Origin: Gordonia sp. UBA5067
GTDB taxonomy: Bacteria > Actinomycetota > Actinomycetes > Mycobacteriales > Mycobacteriaceae
DNA length: 55,323 bases
Assembly: GCF_002414845.1 (NCBI RefSeq)
Contig: NZ_DIAX01000077.1
Span: 1 to 55,323, forward strand
Direction of reading: 5' to 3'
Shown: positions 24,527 to 34,845 of the stretch, one piece after another
Position numbering within the stretch: position 1 is the first letter of the stretch
Layout: each line of letters begins with the position of its first letter
Translations under genes and position numbers: made by a program
The notes under the pieces: generated by a model
Databases searched by the model: none
The model's input: the letters and a program-made list of their open reading frames with translations, nothing else
Told to the model about the DNA's origin: nothing

Positions 24527-24793
24527 CTACTCCAGGCCTTCTTGCGCCGTCTTCGAACCGCGCCGAACCGCCGCCAACTGCACCCCGACGATCATCGTGC
24601 CGAGGACGCCGACCCCCAATCCCCACAGGCAGACGGCGAGGGTCAGCCCGCCGACGCCGGCGATGACCGCGACGATGGTCGCAACGAGCCACCCGGCCAT
24701 CCCGACGACGATGACCGGTGCGGGTTCGCGCAGCACCGCGGGCAGTTCGGGGATGTTCTCGCCGGTCGGGGAGTCGTTACGCACGTCGGCCAT
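24527..24793 (-). CDS. DUF2530 small membrane protein
   Basis: This 88-residue protein has an N-terminal hydrophilic stretch, ELPAVLREPAPVI, and two hydrophobic helices (~29-48 and ~52-74), followed by a short basic/acidic tail. It resembles the DUF2530 family; I believe M. tuberculosis Rv0882 is the counterpart in the same neighbourhood. The function is unknown. It converges on the last gene of the biosynthetic operon with 20 bases between stops. The start ATG lies seven bases behind a -10 box shared with the divergent permease gene, so it is probably leaderless; a longer in-frame extension would overlap that promoter. Confidence 0.75.
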   Translation of the reverse strand: MADVRNDSPTGENIPELPAVLREPAPVIVVGMAGWLVATIVAVIAGVGGLTLAVCLWGLGVGVLGTMIVGVQLAAVRRGSKTAQEGLE

Positions 24794-24800
24794 AGGATCC

Positions 24801-24810
24801 AGGTTAACGT
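24801..24810. promoter_or_regulatory. Bidirectional promoter: back-to-back -10 boxes for DUF2530 and the NCS2 permease
   Basis: AGGTTAACGT contains TAACGT on the plus strand (24805-24810) six bases before the GTG at 24817. It also contains TAACCT on the minus strand (24806-24801) seven bases before the ATG at 24793. The two -10 hexamers share their TTAA-type symmetrical core, so one short site would fire both leaderless genes. Confidence 0.5.
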
Positions 24811-24816
24811 CTTCTC

Positions 24817-26295
24817 GTGAGCGCGCCCCAGGTACCGTCGACACCTTCGCTCGTCCGAGCCCGCGTGGACAAATTCTTCGCCCTTACCGCCCGTGGGTCC
24901 ACGCCGCTGCGCGAGGTGCGCGGCGGAGTCGTCACCTTCTTCACAATGGCCTACATCGTGGTGCTCAATCCGATCATCATCGGCGGCACGCCCGGCAAGC
25001 CGCTCAACGCCGACATTGCGGGCAACGTGCTGCCGATGGCGGCGGTGGCCGCTGTGACCGCGCTCGTCGCCGGTCTGATGTGCCTGATTTTCGGCGTGAT
25101 CGCGAACTATCCGTTTGCCTTCGCCGCCGGGCTGGGCATCAACAGTCTTCTCGCGGTCAGTGTCACGACACAGGCGACGTGGCCGCAGGCGATGGGACTG
25201 GTGGTCCTCAACGGCGTGATCATCGTCGCGCTGGCGGTGACCGGGTTCCGGACGGCGGTGTTCAATGCGGTGCCGGCGGAACTGAAGGCGGCAATCGCCG
25301 CGGGCATCGGCGCGTTCATCGCCTTCATCGGCTTCGTCGACTCCGGGTTTGTTCGGCGCGTCCCCGACTCGGCGCACACCACCGTGCCCGTTCAGCTCGG
25401 CCACTCCGGTTCGATCGCCACCTGGCCGGTGGTCGTGTTCGTGATCGGGCTGCTGGTCATGGGGGTGCTGACGGTGCGGAGGGTGCCCGGCGGACTGCTG
25501 ATCGGCATAGTCGTGACGACGGTGCTGGCCATCATCATCGAGGCGGTCGCCCAGCCGGGCGGGTGGGCCTTGAACACCCCGCGGCTGCCCGATTCGATCG
25601 GTGGTCCGCCCGATCTGTCGCTCGTCGGGGACGTCGATCTGTTCGGTGCCTTCACCGAGCACGGGACCGCCGCGCACGTCATCGCCGCACCGGCGATCGG
25701 TGCCACCATCTTGTTGTTCACCATCGTGTTGTCGAACTTTTTTGATGCGATGGGCACGATGACCGGGCTGGGCAAGGAAGCCGGTCTTGCCGACGCGAAC
25801 GGGACGCTGCCGGGCATCGGCAAGGCGCTTGCGGTGGAGGGTACCGGGGCGATCGCCGGTGGATTGGGCTCGGCCTCGTCGAACACGGTTTTCGTCGAGT
25901 CGGCCGCGGGCATCGCCGAGGGTGCCCGTACCGGTTTGGCCAACGTGGTCACCGGTGTGCTGTTCCTGGCCGCGATGTTCTTCACCCCGCTCTACACGGT
26001 CGTGCCGCTGGAAGCGGTCGCCCCGGCACTGGTGATCGTGGGTGCGTTGATGATCGGGCAGGTCCGCAGCATCGACTTCACCCGGTTCGAGTACGCGCTG
26101 CCGGCCTTCCTGACCATCGTCACGATGCCGTTCACCTATTCGATCGCCAACGGCATCGGCCTGGGTTTCATCAGCTGGGTGGTGCTGGCGACTGCGCGGG
26201 GCAGGGCGCGTCAGGTGCACCCGATCCTGTGGGCAACCGCCGCGGTCTTCGTCGTCTATTTCGCCCGTGCCCCGATTCAGGGGCTGCTGACGTAA
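24817..26295 (+). CDS. NCS2-family nucleobase permease (AzgA-like)
   Basis: This 492-residue protein has 12-14 hydrophobic segments. It has the N-terminal signature of the AzgA-type NCS2 family, EVRGGVVTFFTMAYIVVLNP, with further conserved wording such as NYPFAFAAGLG and a long VLSNFFDAMGTMTGLG segment carrying polar residues in the membrane. Members import adenine, guanine or hypoxanthine by proton symport. Substrate specificity is not readable. The start is a GTG directly behind a TAACGT -10 box (leaderless). It diverges from the DUF2530 gene, and two 30-base repeats follow its stop. Confidence 0.88.
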   Translation: MSAPQVPSTPSLVRARVDKFFALTARGSTPLREVRGGVVTFFTMAYIVVLNPIIIGGTPGKPLNADIAGNVLPMAAVAAVTALVAGLMCLIFGVIANYPFAFAAGLGINSLLAVSVTTQATWPQAMGLVVLNGVIIVALAVTGFRTAVFNAVPAELKAAIAAGIGAFIAFIGFVDSGFVRRVPDSAHTTVPVQLGHSGSIATWPVVVFVIGLLVMGVLTVRRVPGGLLIGIVVTTVLAIIIEAVAQPGGWALNTPRLPDSIGGPPDLSLVGDVDLFGAFTEHGTAAHVIAAPAIGATILLFTIVLSNFFDAMGTMTGLGKEAGLADANGTLPGIGKALAVEGTGAIAGGLGSASSNTVFVESAAGIAEGARTGLANVVTGVLFLAAMFFTPLYTVVPLEAVAPALVIVGALMIGQVRSIDFTRFEYALPAFLTIVTMPFTYSIANGIGLGFISWVVLATARGRARQVHPILWATAAVFVVYFARAPIQGLLT

Positions 26296-26380
26296 CGTCG
26301 ATCCCACCTGGTTTCGCCAGTTCAGCGTCGATCCCACCTGGCTTCGCCAGTTCAGCGTCGATCGAAGTGGGATTGGCGAA
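26296..26380. repeat. 30-bp tandem repeat with dyad symmetry between convergent genes
   Basis: Two near-identical 30-base units (26296-26325 and 26326-26355, one mismatch) are followed by a partial third unit. The last part forms inverted repeats with the second unit: ATCCCAC (26331-26337) with GTGGGAT (26367-26373), and TTCGCCA (26343-26349) with TGGCGAA (26374-26380). Each unit also has a small CTGG/CCAG hairpin. It fills most of the 95-base gap between the permease stop and the convergent acetyltransferase stop and could fold as a bidirectional terminator or be a dispersed intergenic repeat element. Confidence 0.85.
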
Positions 26381-26390
26381 CCCGGGGGAG

Positions 26391-27629
26391 TCAGAAGTCG
26401 GTGCCGGTGGCCGGAGGTGATTGCGTACGCCACACGGCGGCGAAAGCGGTGAGCAGCTCGGGGTCACTTGCCCGCACTCGTCCCGCCGCGGCCAGTGCCC
26501 GCGCGTCCACCGCCCCGAAGAACAGACTGGCCAACACGGTGATGTCGCAGGCGATCTCGCCGGCCGCGCCGTCGCCAGGGACCACGTCGGGGGAACCGTC
26601 GACGATGCGCAGCCGGTAGCGGCCGCCGGTGGTGCCCAGCGGATCGTCGACGACGAGCGTGGTGTCGATGTCGGCCGCATAGGTTCGCGCGCCCAGCGCG
26701 TCCGCGACGTCCAGAATGGCGATCCACAGGGTGTCGTGGCGCGAGGTCGTCTTCACCCCGCGCAGATCGGCGAGTTTGAAGGGGAGTGGGTCCCCGACGG
26801 GCAGGGTCGCGGTCGTGGTGGCGACCAGGTCGAGCGACGCAAGGATTCGCCACAGCTCGGTGTGTGCCTCATCGGTGACGGCGACGACCTCGTCGACGTG
26901 TGCGGCGGGCAGGTTGTCGGGACCGGTGTTCGCCGTATCGAGGTGGTAGACGGCGTAGCCGTCGGGGTGGAGCAGGTACTGGCGTTCGCCGGTGGTGATC
27001 AATCGGTGTGCCGGCCGGTCGTCGAGTACCGACTGCCACCACAGAAGGTCGCGACTCATCACGCCCGGGTGGACATCGGCCCACCGGTCATAGAGGGCCG
27101 GCGCGTGGCCGGCGAATTCCTCGGCGGTGGCGAAGCGGACCTGCGCCTGGGCGGGGGCGGGCAGGCGCAGCGACTGGCGCTCGTCGATCCGCACGTCCTC
27201 GGCGAAGACCGCCGGGCCGAATCCGAACCGGCCGTAGATGGTGGCCTCCGACGCCCAGAGGGCCGCAATGGGCTGGCCCTCCTGCGCCCACTTCGTTCGC
27301 AGCCGCATGATCAGTTCACGAAGAATGCCCCGGCGGCGGTGGGTCGGCGCCACCGACACCCACGTCAGGCCCGGAAAGTCGAGTCGGCCGCCGCCGGGTA
27401 CCGACATGGTGAGGCGGTAGTACATGGCCTTGCCCACCAGCGGATCGCCGGGAAGGGCCGGGTCGCGCACTACGACGATGTCCTCGTTGTTGATTCGCGC
27501 TCGCGAATTGGCGCGCTGGTACTCGTCGATCGGCGCGGTGATGCCGAATGCCCGGGCATCCGCGGCAAAGATCTCCGGCCAGTCGGAGTCGATGGCGGGG
27601 CGGAACTGCAGATCGGGACCGGAAGCCAT
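26391..27629 (-). CDS. Eis-like GNAT N-acetyltransferase with SCP2-type C-terminal domain
   Basis: At 412 residues it is close to the ~400 of mycobacterial Eis. The N-terminal GNAT domain contains the acetyl-CoA loop VSVAPTHRRRGILRELI (the RRxGxG-like site) around residues 88-105. It is followed by a second GNAT-like domain and a C-terminal sterol-carrier-type domain from about residue 300. Eis family proteins acetylate amines of aminoglycosides, peptides and proteins using acetyl-CoA. The native substrate here is unknown. A much longer in-frame extension would run through the divergent methyltransferase gene. The ATG at 27629 is preferred because a -10 box lies six bases upstream, indicating a leaderless start. 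Confidence 0.85.
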   Translation of the reverse strand: MASGPDLQFRPAIDSDWPEIFAADARAFGITAPIDEYQRANSRARINNEDIVVVRDPALPGDPLVGKAMYYRLTMSVPGGGRLDFPGLTWVSVAPTHRRRGILRELIMRLRTKWAQEGQPIAALWASEATIYGRFGFGPAVFAEDVRIDERQSLRLPAPAQAQVRFATAEEFAGHAPALYDRWADVHPGVMSRDLLWWQSVLDDRPAHRLITTGERQYLLHPDGYAVYHLDTANTGPDNLPAAHVDEVVAVTDEAHTELWRILASLDLVATTTATLPVGDPLPFKLADLRGVKTTSRHDTLWIAILDVADALGARTYAADIDTTLVVDDPLGTTGGRYRLRIVDGSPDVVPGDGAAGEIACDITVLASLFFGAVDARALAAAGRVRASDPELLTAFAAVWRTQSPPATGTDF

Positions 27630-27634
27630 GCGAC

Positions 27635-27641
27635 TACCGTA
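27635..27641. promoter_or_regulatory. Bidirectional promoter of the acetyltransferase and TrmH-family genes
   Basis: TACCGTA reads as TACCGT on the plus strand (27635-27640), seven bases before the GTG at 27648. On the minus strand it reads TACGGT (27641-27636), six bases before the ATG at 27629. The 18-base gap between the two start codons leaves room for nothing else, so one symmetrical -10 element probably serves both leaderless genes. Confidence 0.45.
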
Positions 27642-27647
27642 TCGGGG

Positions 27648-28502
27648 GTGCCCGCCCCTACGACACTCCCGGTGCAGATCGTCGACGTTATCGACCCCGA
27701 CGATGAGCGGCTCGACGACTTTCGCGACCTCAACTCCGTCGACCGCCGGCCAGATCTGCCGGTGCTGCCGGGGGGCGCGCTCGGTAAAGGGCTGGTGATC
27801 GCCGAAGGGGTCCTCGTGGTGGAGCGCATGGTGGCCTCCCGCTTCGCGCCGCACGCATTCCTCGGGGTGAACCGTCGACTCGACGAGCTGTCGACGAGCC
27901 TGGTGCCGACGGCCGATCCCGGCGCCGTGCCATTCTTCCGGGCGAGCGCCGAGGTGATGGCCGAGGTCGTCGGCTTTCACCTGAACCGTGGTGTCCTCGG
28001 CGTCGCGCGACGGCCGGCCGAACTCACTGCCGAGCAGGCCATCGACGGGGCCACAATCGTCGCGGTCCTCGAAGGCGTTAACGACCACGAGAACATCGGC
28101 TCGATCTTCCGCAATGCCGCCGGACTGGGCGTCGATGCGGTGCTATTCGGTTCGGGCTGCGCCGATCCGCTCTACCGTCGCTGTGTGCGGGTGTCGATGG
28201 GGCACGCGCTGCTCATGCCGTTCGCGAAACTGCCGCAGTGGCCCCGCGAACTGGATCTGCTCGGCGAGCGGGGCATGACGACGGTGTCGCTGACACCCGA
28301 TCCGACGGTCCCACTGCTGCCGGAGGCGGTTGACGGGGTGGGAAAGGTGGCATTCCTGGTTGGTGCGGAGGGACCGGGCCTGACGGCCGCGGCGATGCGC
28401 GCCAGTCATGTGCGCGCCCGCATCCCGATGAGTCGTGGCACTGACTCCCTCAACGTCGCCACCGCCGCCGCCATCGCCTTCTACGAGTTGGCGCGACGGT
28501 AG
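27648..28502 (+). CDS. SpoU/TrmH-family RNA 2'-O-methyltransferase
   Basis: This 284-residue protein has the three SPOUT-fold motifs: NIGSIFRNAAGLGVDAVLF (motif 1, with the catalytic Asn/Arg), LVGAEGPGL (motif 2) and IPMSRGTDSLNVATAAAI (motif 3). Together they form the trefoil-knot S-adenosylmethionine site. An N-terminal ~100-residue substrate-binding domain precedes them. It should methylate a ribose 2'-hydroxyl in rRNA or tRNA, acting as a dimer in the cytoplasm. It corresponds by context to M. tuberculosis Rv0881. The start is a GTG right behind a -10 box (leaderless). An imperfect hairpin follows the stop. Confidence 0.9.
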   Translation: MPAPTTLPVQIVDVIDPDDERLDDFRDLNSVDRRPDLPVLPGGALGKGLVIAEGVLVVERMVASRFAPHAFLGVNRRLDELSTSLVPTADPGAVPFFRASAEVMAEVVGFHLNRGVLGVARRPAELTAEQAIDGATIVAVLEGVNDHENIGSIFRNAAGLGVDAVLFGSGCADPLYRRCVRVSMGHALLMPFAKLPQWPRELDLLGERGMTTVSLTPDPTVPLLPEAVDGVGKVAFLVGAEGPGLTAAAMRASHVRARIPMSRGTDSLNVATAAAIAFYELARR

Positions 28503-28511
28503 CGGCAGGAA

Positions 28512-28543
28512 CCCGGTTTCCACCCGGCAACCCGGTGAAACCG
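28512..28543 (+). terminator. Candidate hairpin after the TrmH-family gene
   Basis: CGGTTTC (28514-28520) pairs with GAAACCG (28537-28543), and the interior CACCCGG / CCCGGTG region can extend the stem imperfectly. It starts ten bases after the stop and lies before the lipase promoter. There is no T-run, which is common for actinobacterial terminators. Confidence 0.35.
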
Positions 28544-28597
28544 CCGACACGCCGCGACGCCGAGCACTAGCGTTCCTCCAAAGTCCAAGGGGGACAC

Positions 28598-30022
28598 ATG
28601 ATGAGGCTGCATCGCGCCCGGCTCGTCTTCTGGGTGGCCGCGCTGGCCGCCGCGACCGTCCTCGTGACGGCACCGGCGGGCATGGCCAAACCGATGCCCG
28701 ACGAGCCGTTCACCATGGGCCCCATCCCCAACGAGGTTCCCCGGGCGATCAACGCCCTGATTCCGCCGCCACCCTTTCCACGTCTCGCGCGGATTCCGCA
28801 GCGCGCACAGACGCCGGGATTCAGCCATCGCATGCAGGAGTTGCGGGAGGCGGTGCTGCCCGATCCGACTGGCGACCCGTTCTTTGATCGCTGGGCACCG
28901 GACCTCGCGCAGCGAGCGCCGGGCGAGTTGCTGGCCAGTCGCGACGTCACGTGGCCGGCCGGGCTGCTCGTGACGGCGCCGATCTCGAGCGCGACGCAGG
29001 TGAAGTTCGCATCGCGCGACGCTCGCGGACGGCCCTCGTTCGGCACCGCGACCATTCTGGTCCCGCGCGACCGGTGGCTCGGCCGGGGGGCGCGGCCGAT
29101 CGTGGTGAACAATCTGCCGATCGATTCACTCGGTGCCGCGTGCACGGCCGGGATGACCCTCGCGCACGGGGTGAGTATCGCGACTGGGGCGTCGGATTTC
29201 ATCCCGCCGACGACCCAACTCGCGCTGGCCCGCGGCTACACGGTGATCGTTCCGGACCATCAGGGCCCGCGCCAGTCGTATGCCGAACCAGTGGTCGCCG
29301 GGCACGTCATTCTCGACTCGCTGCGGGCGGCCGCCAATCTGGACCGGGCGAAATTCGGCAACAGCCGGATCGGCATGTTCGGCTACTCCGGCGGTGCCAT
29401 CGCCACCAACGGTTCGGCCAAGCTGATCGGTTCCTATGCGCCAGAGCTGGCGCCGCGCATGGTCGGGGCGGCACTCGGCGGGGTGCCCGCCGACTTCCAG
29501 ATCCTCGTCGGGTCGATGAACGCGAACCTTGCGACCGGCGTATTCCATGCCGCGACGCTGGGAATTGCTCGCGAACGCCCGGAGATGCTGACGATGGTCA
29601 ACAATGCCGCCCAATGGTTCGCGACGTCGCCACTGAAGAACGTGTGCCTGATCCCGGAGGCGCTGGCCGGACAGACCTTCCTGCCGATGCAACTGTTCTC
29701 CAATGATCCCGACCCGTTCCATTCGCCGATCGCCTACCAGGTCTATGCCGCAACCAAGATGGCGGACCGGCGGGCCGGCGTGCCGCTGTACATCTTCAAC
29801 GGAACCCAGGAGTTCTGGATACCGGCGACGGGCGCCCGCAACCTCTTTCGCAGTCAATGCCGGCTGGGCGCGAACGCGACCTACCGGGAGGCATTGGGCG
29901 AGCACGGCATCGCTGCTCTGACCGGATTTCCGGAGGCCGTGATGTGGCTCGACGCCAGGTTGCAGGGGCAACCGGCGAAGAACGAGTGCCCGCGCGATCT
30001 TCGGCCGCGCAGCGGCCGGTAG
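28598..30022 (+). CDS. Secreted lipase family (LIP, PF03583-type) alpha/beta hydrolase
   Basis: This 474-residue protein starts with a signal peptide (MMRLHRARLVFWVAALAAA and a hydrophobic core, ending near the AGMAKP stretch at ~residue 27-30). The nucleophile elbow GYSGGA lies near residue 265, and an oxyanion-type region VIVPDHQGPR precedes it. The LIP family, known from Candida antarctica lipase A and numerous mycolata proteins, hydrolyses acyl esters outside the cell. Cys residues suggest disulfides. The start has a strong Shine-Dalgarno (AAGGGGG, 28587-28593) and a -10-like TAGCGT at 28568-28573. It converges on sepH with only three bases between stops. Confidence 0.87.
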   Translation: MMRLHRARLVFWVAALAAATVLVTAPAGMAKPMPDEPFTMGPIPNEVPRAINALIPPPPFPRLARIPQRAQTPGFSHRMQELREAVLPDPTGDPFFDRWAPDLAQRAPGELLASRDVTWPAGLLVTAPISSATQVKFASRDARGRPSFGTATILVPRDRWLGRGARPIVVNNLPIDSLGAACTAGMTLAHGVSIATGASDFIPPTTQLALARGYTVIVPDHQGPRQSYAEPVVAGHVILDSLRAAANLDRAKFGNSRIGMFGYSGGAIATNGSAKLIGSYAPELAPRMVGAALGGVPADFQILVGSMNANLATGVFHAATLGIARERPEMLTMVNNAAQWFATSPLKNVCLIPEALAGQTFLPMQLFSNDPDPFHSPIAYQVYAATKMADRRAGVPLYIFNGTQEFWIPATGARNLFRSQCRLGANATYREALGEHGIAALTGFPEAVMWLDARLQGQPAKNECPRDLRPRSGR

Positions 30023-30025
30023 CCG

Positions 30026-30865
30026 TTACTGGTTGGGGGTACTGCGCACGCCGAGGAGGACTTCCTCCCAGCCGGGGACTTCGGGCTTGCGCTGCTTACG
30101 TCCGCGCCTGGGGCCCGGCTGCGCCCCGACCTCCGGAGGTGCCGGGCTGGGTGGCTTCGCACCACTGCGCGTGCGCTGATTCGGGTCGGCCTCGGTGGTG
30201 CGCTGCTGCGCGTGGATCACCGTGTCGGCATTGACGGTCACCGACTCGACGGGATCGGCGACGGGCTGGAGTTGGTGGCGCGCACCGGCGTCCGGATGGA
30301 CCAGTTCGTCGGCAGCATTGTCGAGGGGTTCAGCGGTGCCGCCCTGAGAACCGGCGGTGTACCGCCAATGCGCATGGTTCTCGGTATGCCCGGCGGTCCA
30401 GGCGAGCTGTCCGACCCACTTCCCGTCCTCGGCTTTCCACGCATCCCAGGTGGCCACCGCCGGATTGATCCCGCGGGCCCGCAGTGCGGTGGCGACGACA
30501 TCATCGAGGGTGGCCAAGGCTGGGCCGTCCTCACGCATCGGGTGGGCCGCACGGATCAGTTCGGTGGCGCGCCCGCGCTCGAGGAGTACGGGATGGGCGA
30601 ACCGCTGAACCCGGTCGACGGTCGTACCGGCGGCCGCGGCAACCTCGTCGACGCTGGCGCCGGCGCGTATGCGGGCCTGGATTTCGCGGGGCCGCAGGGC
30701 GGACTCCATCTCGATCTGAATCTGACCGAGGCGGGTGACGTCACCGCGCGCAGCCGCGCGCAGCCGATCGTCGGCGGGGATGCGGAACTTCTCGCCGGTA
30801 TTGCTGTCGACACAGATGACATAGCTGGCGTCAGCGTCGACGCTGGTGACGCGCAGCTCCCGCAT
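30026..30865 (-). CDS. sepH: Septation protein SepH
   Basis: This 279-residue protein has an N-terminal DUF3071 domain that includes a helix-turn-helix, GASVDEVAAAAGTTVDRVQR, around residues 69-90. A charged, Pro/Gln-rich linker follows, and the C-terminus ends in the conserved VPGWEEVLLGVR. SepH of actinobacteria interacts with FtsZ and promotes Z-ring assembly; its HTH is used for protein contacts. It corresponds by context to M. tuberculosis Rv0883c and precedes serC-type genes as there. A good Shine-Dalgarno (GAGGAGGGG) precedes the ATG. Its 3' end is almost adjacent to the convergent lipase gene. Confidence 0.88.
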   Translation of the reverse strand: MRELRVTSVDADASYVICVDSNTGEKFRIPADDRLRAAARGDVTRLGQIQIEMESALRPREIQARIRAGASVDEVAAAAGTTVDRVQRFAHPVLLERGRATELIRAAHPMREDGPALATLDDVVATALRARGINPAVATWDAWKAEDGKWVGQLAWTAGHTENHAHWRYTAGSQGGTAEPLDNAADELVHPDAGARHQLQPVADPVESVTVNADTVIHAQQRTTEADPNQRTRSGAKPPSPAPPEVGAQPGPRRGRKQRKPEVPGWEEVLLGVRSTPNQ

Positions 30866-30988
30866 CTGCCCCTCCTCGTCGCTGGTTCGGTGGTTTGTCC
30901 CAGGCTAGTGCACAGCGGGTGTGTCGGAGGCGCAGACACGCAGGTTAACGGCGCCCCGTGACGGTATGCCGGTGGTCGACCGGACGTG

Positions 30989-33133
<2,145 letters not shown>

Positions 33134-33137
<4 letters not shown>

Positions 33138-34732
33138 GTGCCGACCTCACGTCCGTCGCACTGCTCACCCGGCTGAACCTGCGGCGGGAGCGGATCATCG
33201 TCCCGGTCACGGTCGTGGTGTTGATCGTAACGAGCGCGGCAACGGTGTCATCGATCCGCACGCTGTACGGCACGGCGGCCGAGCGTGCATCGCTGGCCGC
33301 CGGGGCCGCGGCCAATGCGGCGTTCAAACTACTCCTCGGCCCGCTCGAGCACGTGCAGTCCGCGGCGTCGATCGCCTCGTGGCGGGCCGGGCTTTTCATG
33401 ATCGCCACGACGGCGGTGTGCGCAGCGCTGATGGTCACCCGGCTGACCCGTAAAGAGGAGGAACTGGGCCGGGTCGAGCTGATTCGCGCCGCCCGAACGG
33501 GGCGGCTGGCACCACTGGCCGCGGCGGTGTTCGTCGCGGCCGGATTTGCCGTGGTCGTCGGGGCCGGGATGGCGCTCCTGATGGGGTCGGCCGGGGCGAC
33601 CGGCGCGGAAGCCGCCGTGGTCGGCGGGCAATATGCCACCACGGCGCTGGCGGCGATCGGGCTGGCCGCGCTGACCGCCCAGGTGGCGACGACTGCCCGG
33701 CTGGCCAACCTCTTGGCCGTGTCGGTGGTGCTGGGCGGCTACGTGGTCCGCGGCATCGCCGATTCCACCGGGCTGAGGTGGCTGCAGTGGACGAACCCGG
33801 TGGGGTGGGCGCAGCGGATGGATCCGTTCGGTGCGAACACCTGGTGGCCGGCCGTGCCGAGTGTCGCGTTCTTCCTCGTCGGGGTGGCCGGCGCGGCCTG
33901 GGTCAGTGAGCATCGGGACCTCGGCGGCGGGCTGGTCGCGCCGCGACCGGGCCCCCCGGCCTCGGACGTGTCGTCGCTGCCCGCGCTTGCGGTGACTCTC
34001 CATCGGGGCGGATTCCTCGGCTGGATGGCCGGGATCGGGGTATTCGCCCTTTTGATCGGGGTGCTGGTCAACGCGGCGGCATCGCTGACGCAGGACAACC
34101 CGCAGATGGTCGAGTACCTGCACCGACTCGGCGGTCCGGGCGCACTGTCCACGGTGTACTTCGCCGTCATCATGAGTTACCTGGGCTTTGCGGCGTCGAC
34201 GTGGGCGGTGACGGCGATGGCCCGGGTGCGCGGCGACGAGAGCGCGGGCCGCGCCGAGTCGGTGTTGGCGACTCCGGTTTCGCGGTCGGGGTACATCATC
34301 AGCCAGCTCGGCGTGATCGTCGTCGGAATAGTCGTGCTGCTGCTGGTGGCCGGCCTGTTGGTCGGCTTTGGTGCGGGCGCGGTCACCGGCGACTGGGCGT
34401 CGATGATGTCCAACGCCCTGCGCGGTGTGGCGGTGCAGATTCCGGCCGCCCTGGTCATCGGGGCCGGTGTGGTGGCACTGTACGGGATCGCCCCCCGGCT
34501 GGTGGTGGGCGGCGGGTGGGCGATGGTCGTCGCCGCATTCCTCCTCGGTCCGATGGGGGAACTGTTCGGACTGCCGCAGTGGGTGCGCAGTCTCTCGCCG
34601 TTCACGCATCTGCCGGCGGTGCCCGCCCAGCCGATGCGGTGGGGGCCGGTCGTCGTGTTGGCGGTGGTGGCGGCCGGGCTCGGGACGCTCGCCTGGTGGC
34701 GCTTCCGCCGGCGCGACGTCGAAGGCTCGTAG
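33134..34732 (+). CDS. ABC transporter permease (Rv1217c-like multidrug efflux)
   Basis: This 532-residue protein has about twelve hydrophobic helices in two halves separated by a hydrophilic segment around residues 255-285. It matches the fused two-domain permeases of the tetronasin/multidrug ABC-2 type, of which Rv1217c (about 550 residues) is an example. The start overlaps the ATPase stop by four bases. The pair most likely forms a drug or lipid exporter in the cytoplasmic membrane. It is not part of the distant biosynthetic operon, though a role in export of that product cannot be excluded. Confidence 0.88.
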
Positions 34733-34749
34733 TCGCGAGAGTGCCGGGA

Positions 34750-34778
34750 TTGACGTGAGCCGACTCACATTCTAGGGT
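34750..34778 (+). promoter_or_regulatory. Promoter with internal operator for the monooxygenase operon
   Basis: TTGACG (34750-34755) and TAGGGT (34773-34778) are separated by exactly 17 bases, a near-consensus sigma-70-type promoter and the best in the window. The spacer holds the inverted repeat GTGAG-CCGA-CTCAC (34755-34768), placed where a repressor would block RNA polymerase. The TetR regulator at the end of the operon is the natural candidate to bind it. A second TTGACG at 34792 has no matching -10. Confidence 0.55.
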
Positions 34779-34845
34779 TTTGAGCAGTGGTTTGACGCGA
34801 GACAAAATCTGTATGACGTAATTGAGAAAGCGATGGGTGGATTCC

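Noticed and set aside
24509..24527. GCCGG/CCGGC hairpin as operon terminator
   Set aside because: Only a 5-base stem with a 9-base loop and no T-run; such short GC dyads are frequent by chance here. Transcription must end nearby, but the signal is not convincing.
26296..26380. Possible CRISPR array
   Set aside because: The 30-base units are immediately adjacent with no spacers, there are only two full copies, and no cas genes are present.
26421..27647. N-terminal extension of the TrmH-family gene through the Eis-like gene
   Set aside because: The extra ~400 codons are the antisense of the acetyltransferase; the GTG at 27648 directly follows a -10 box.
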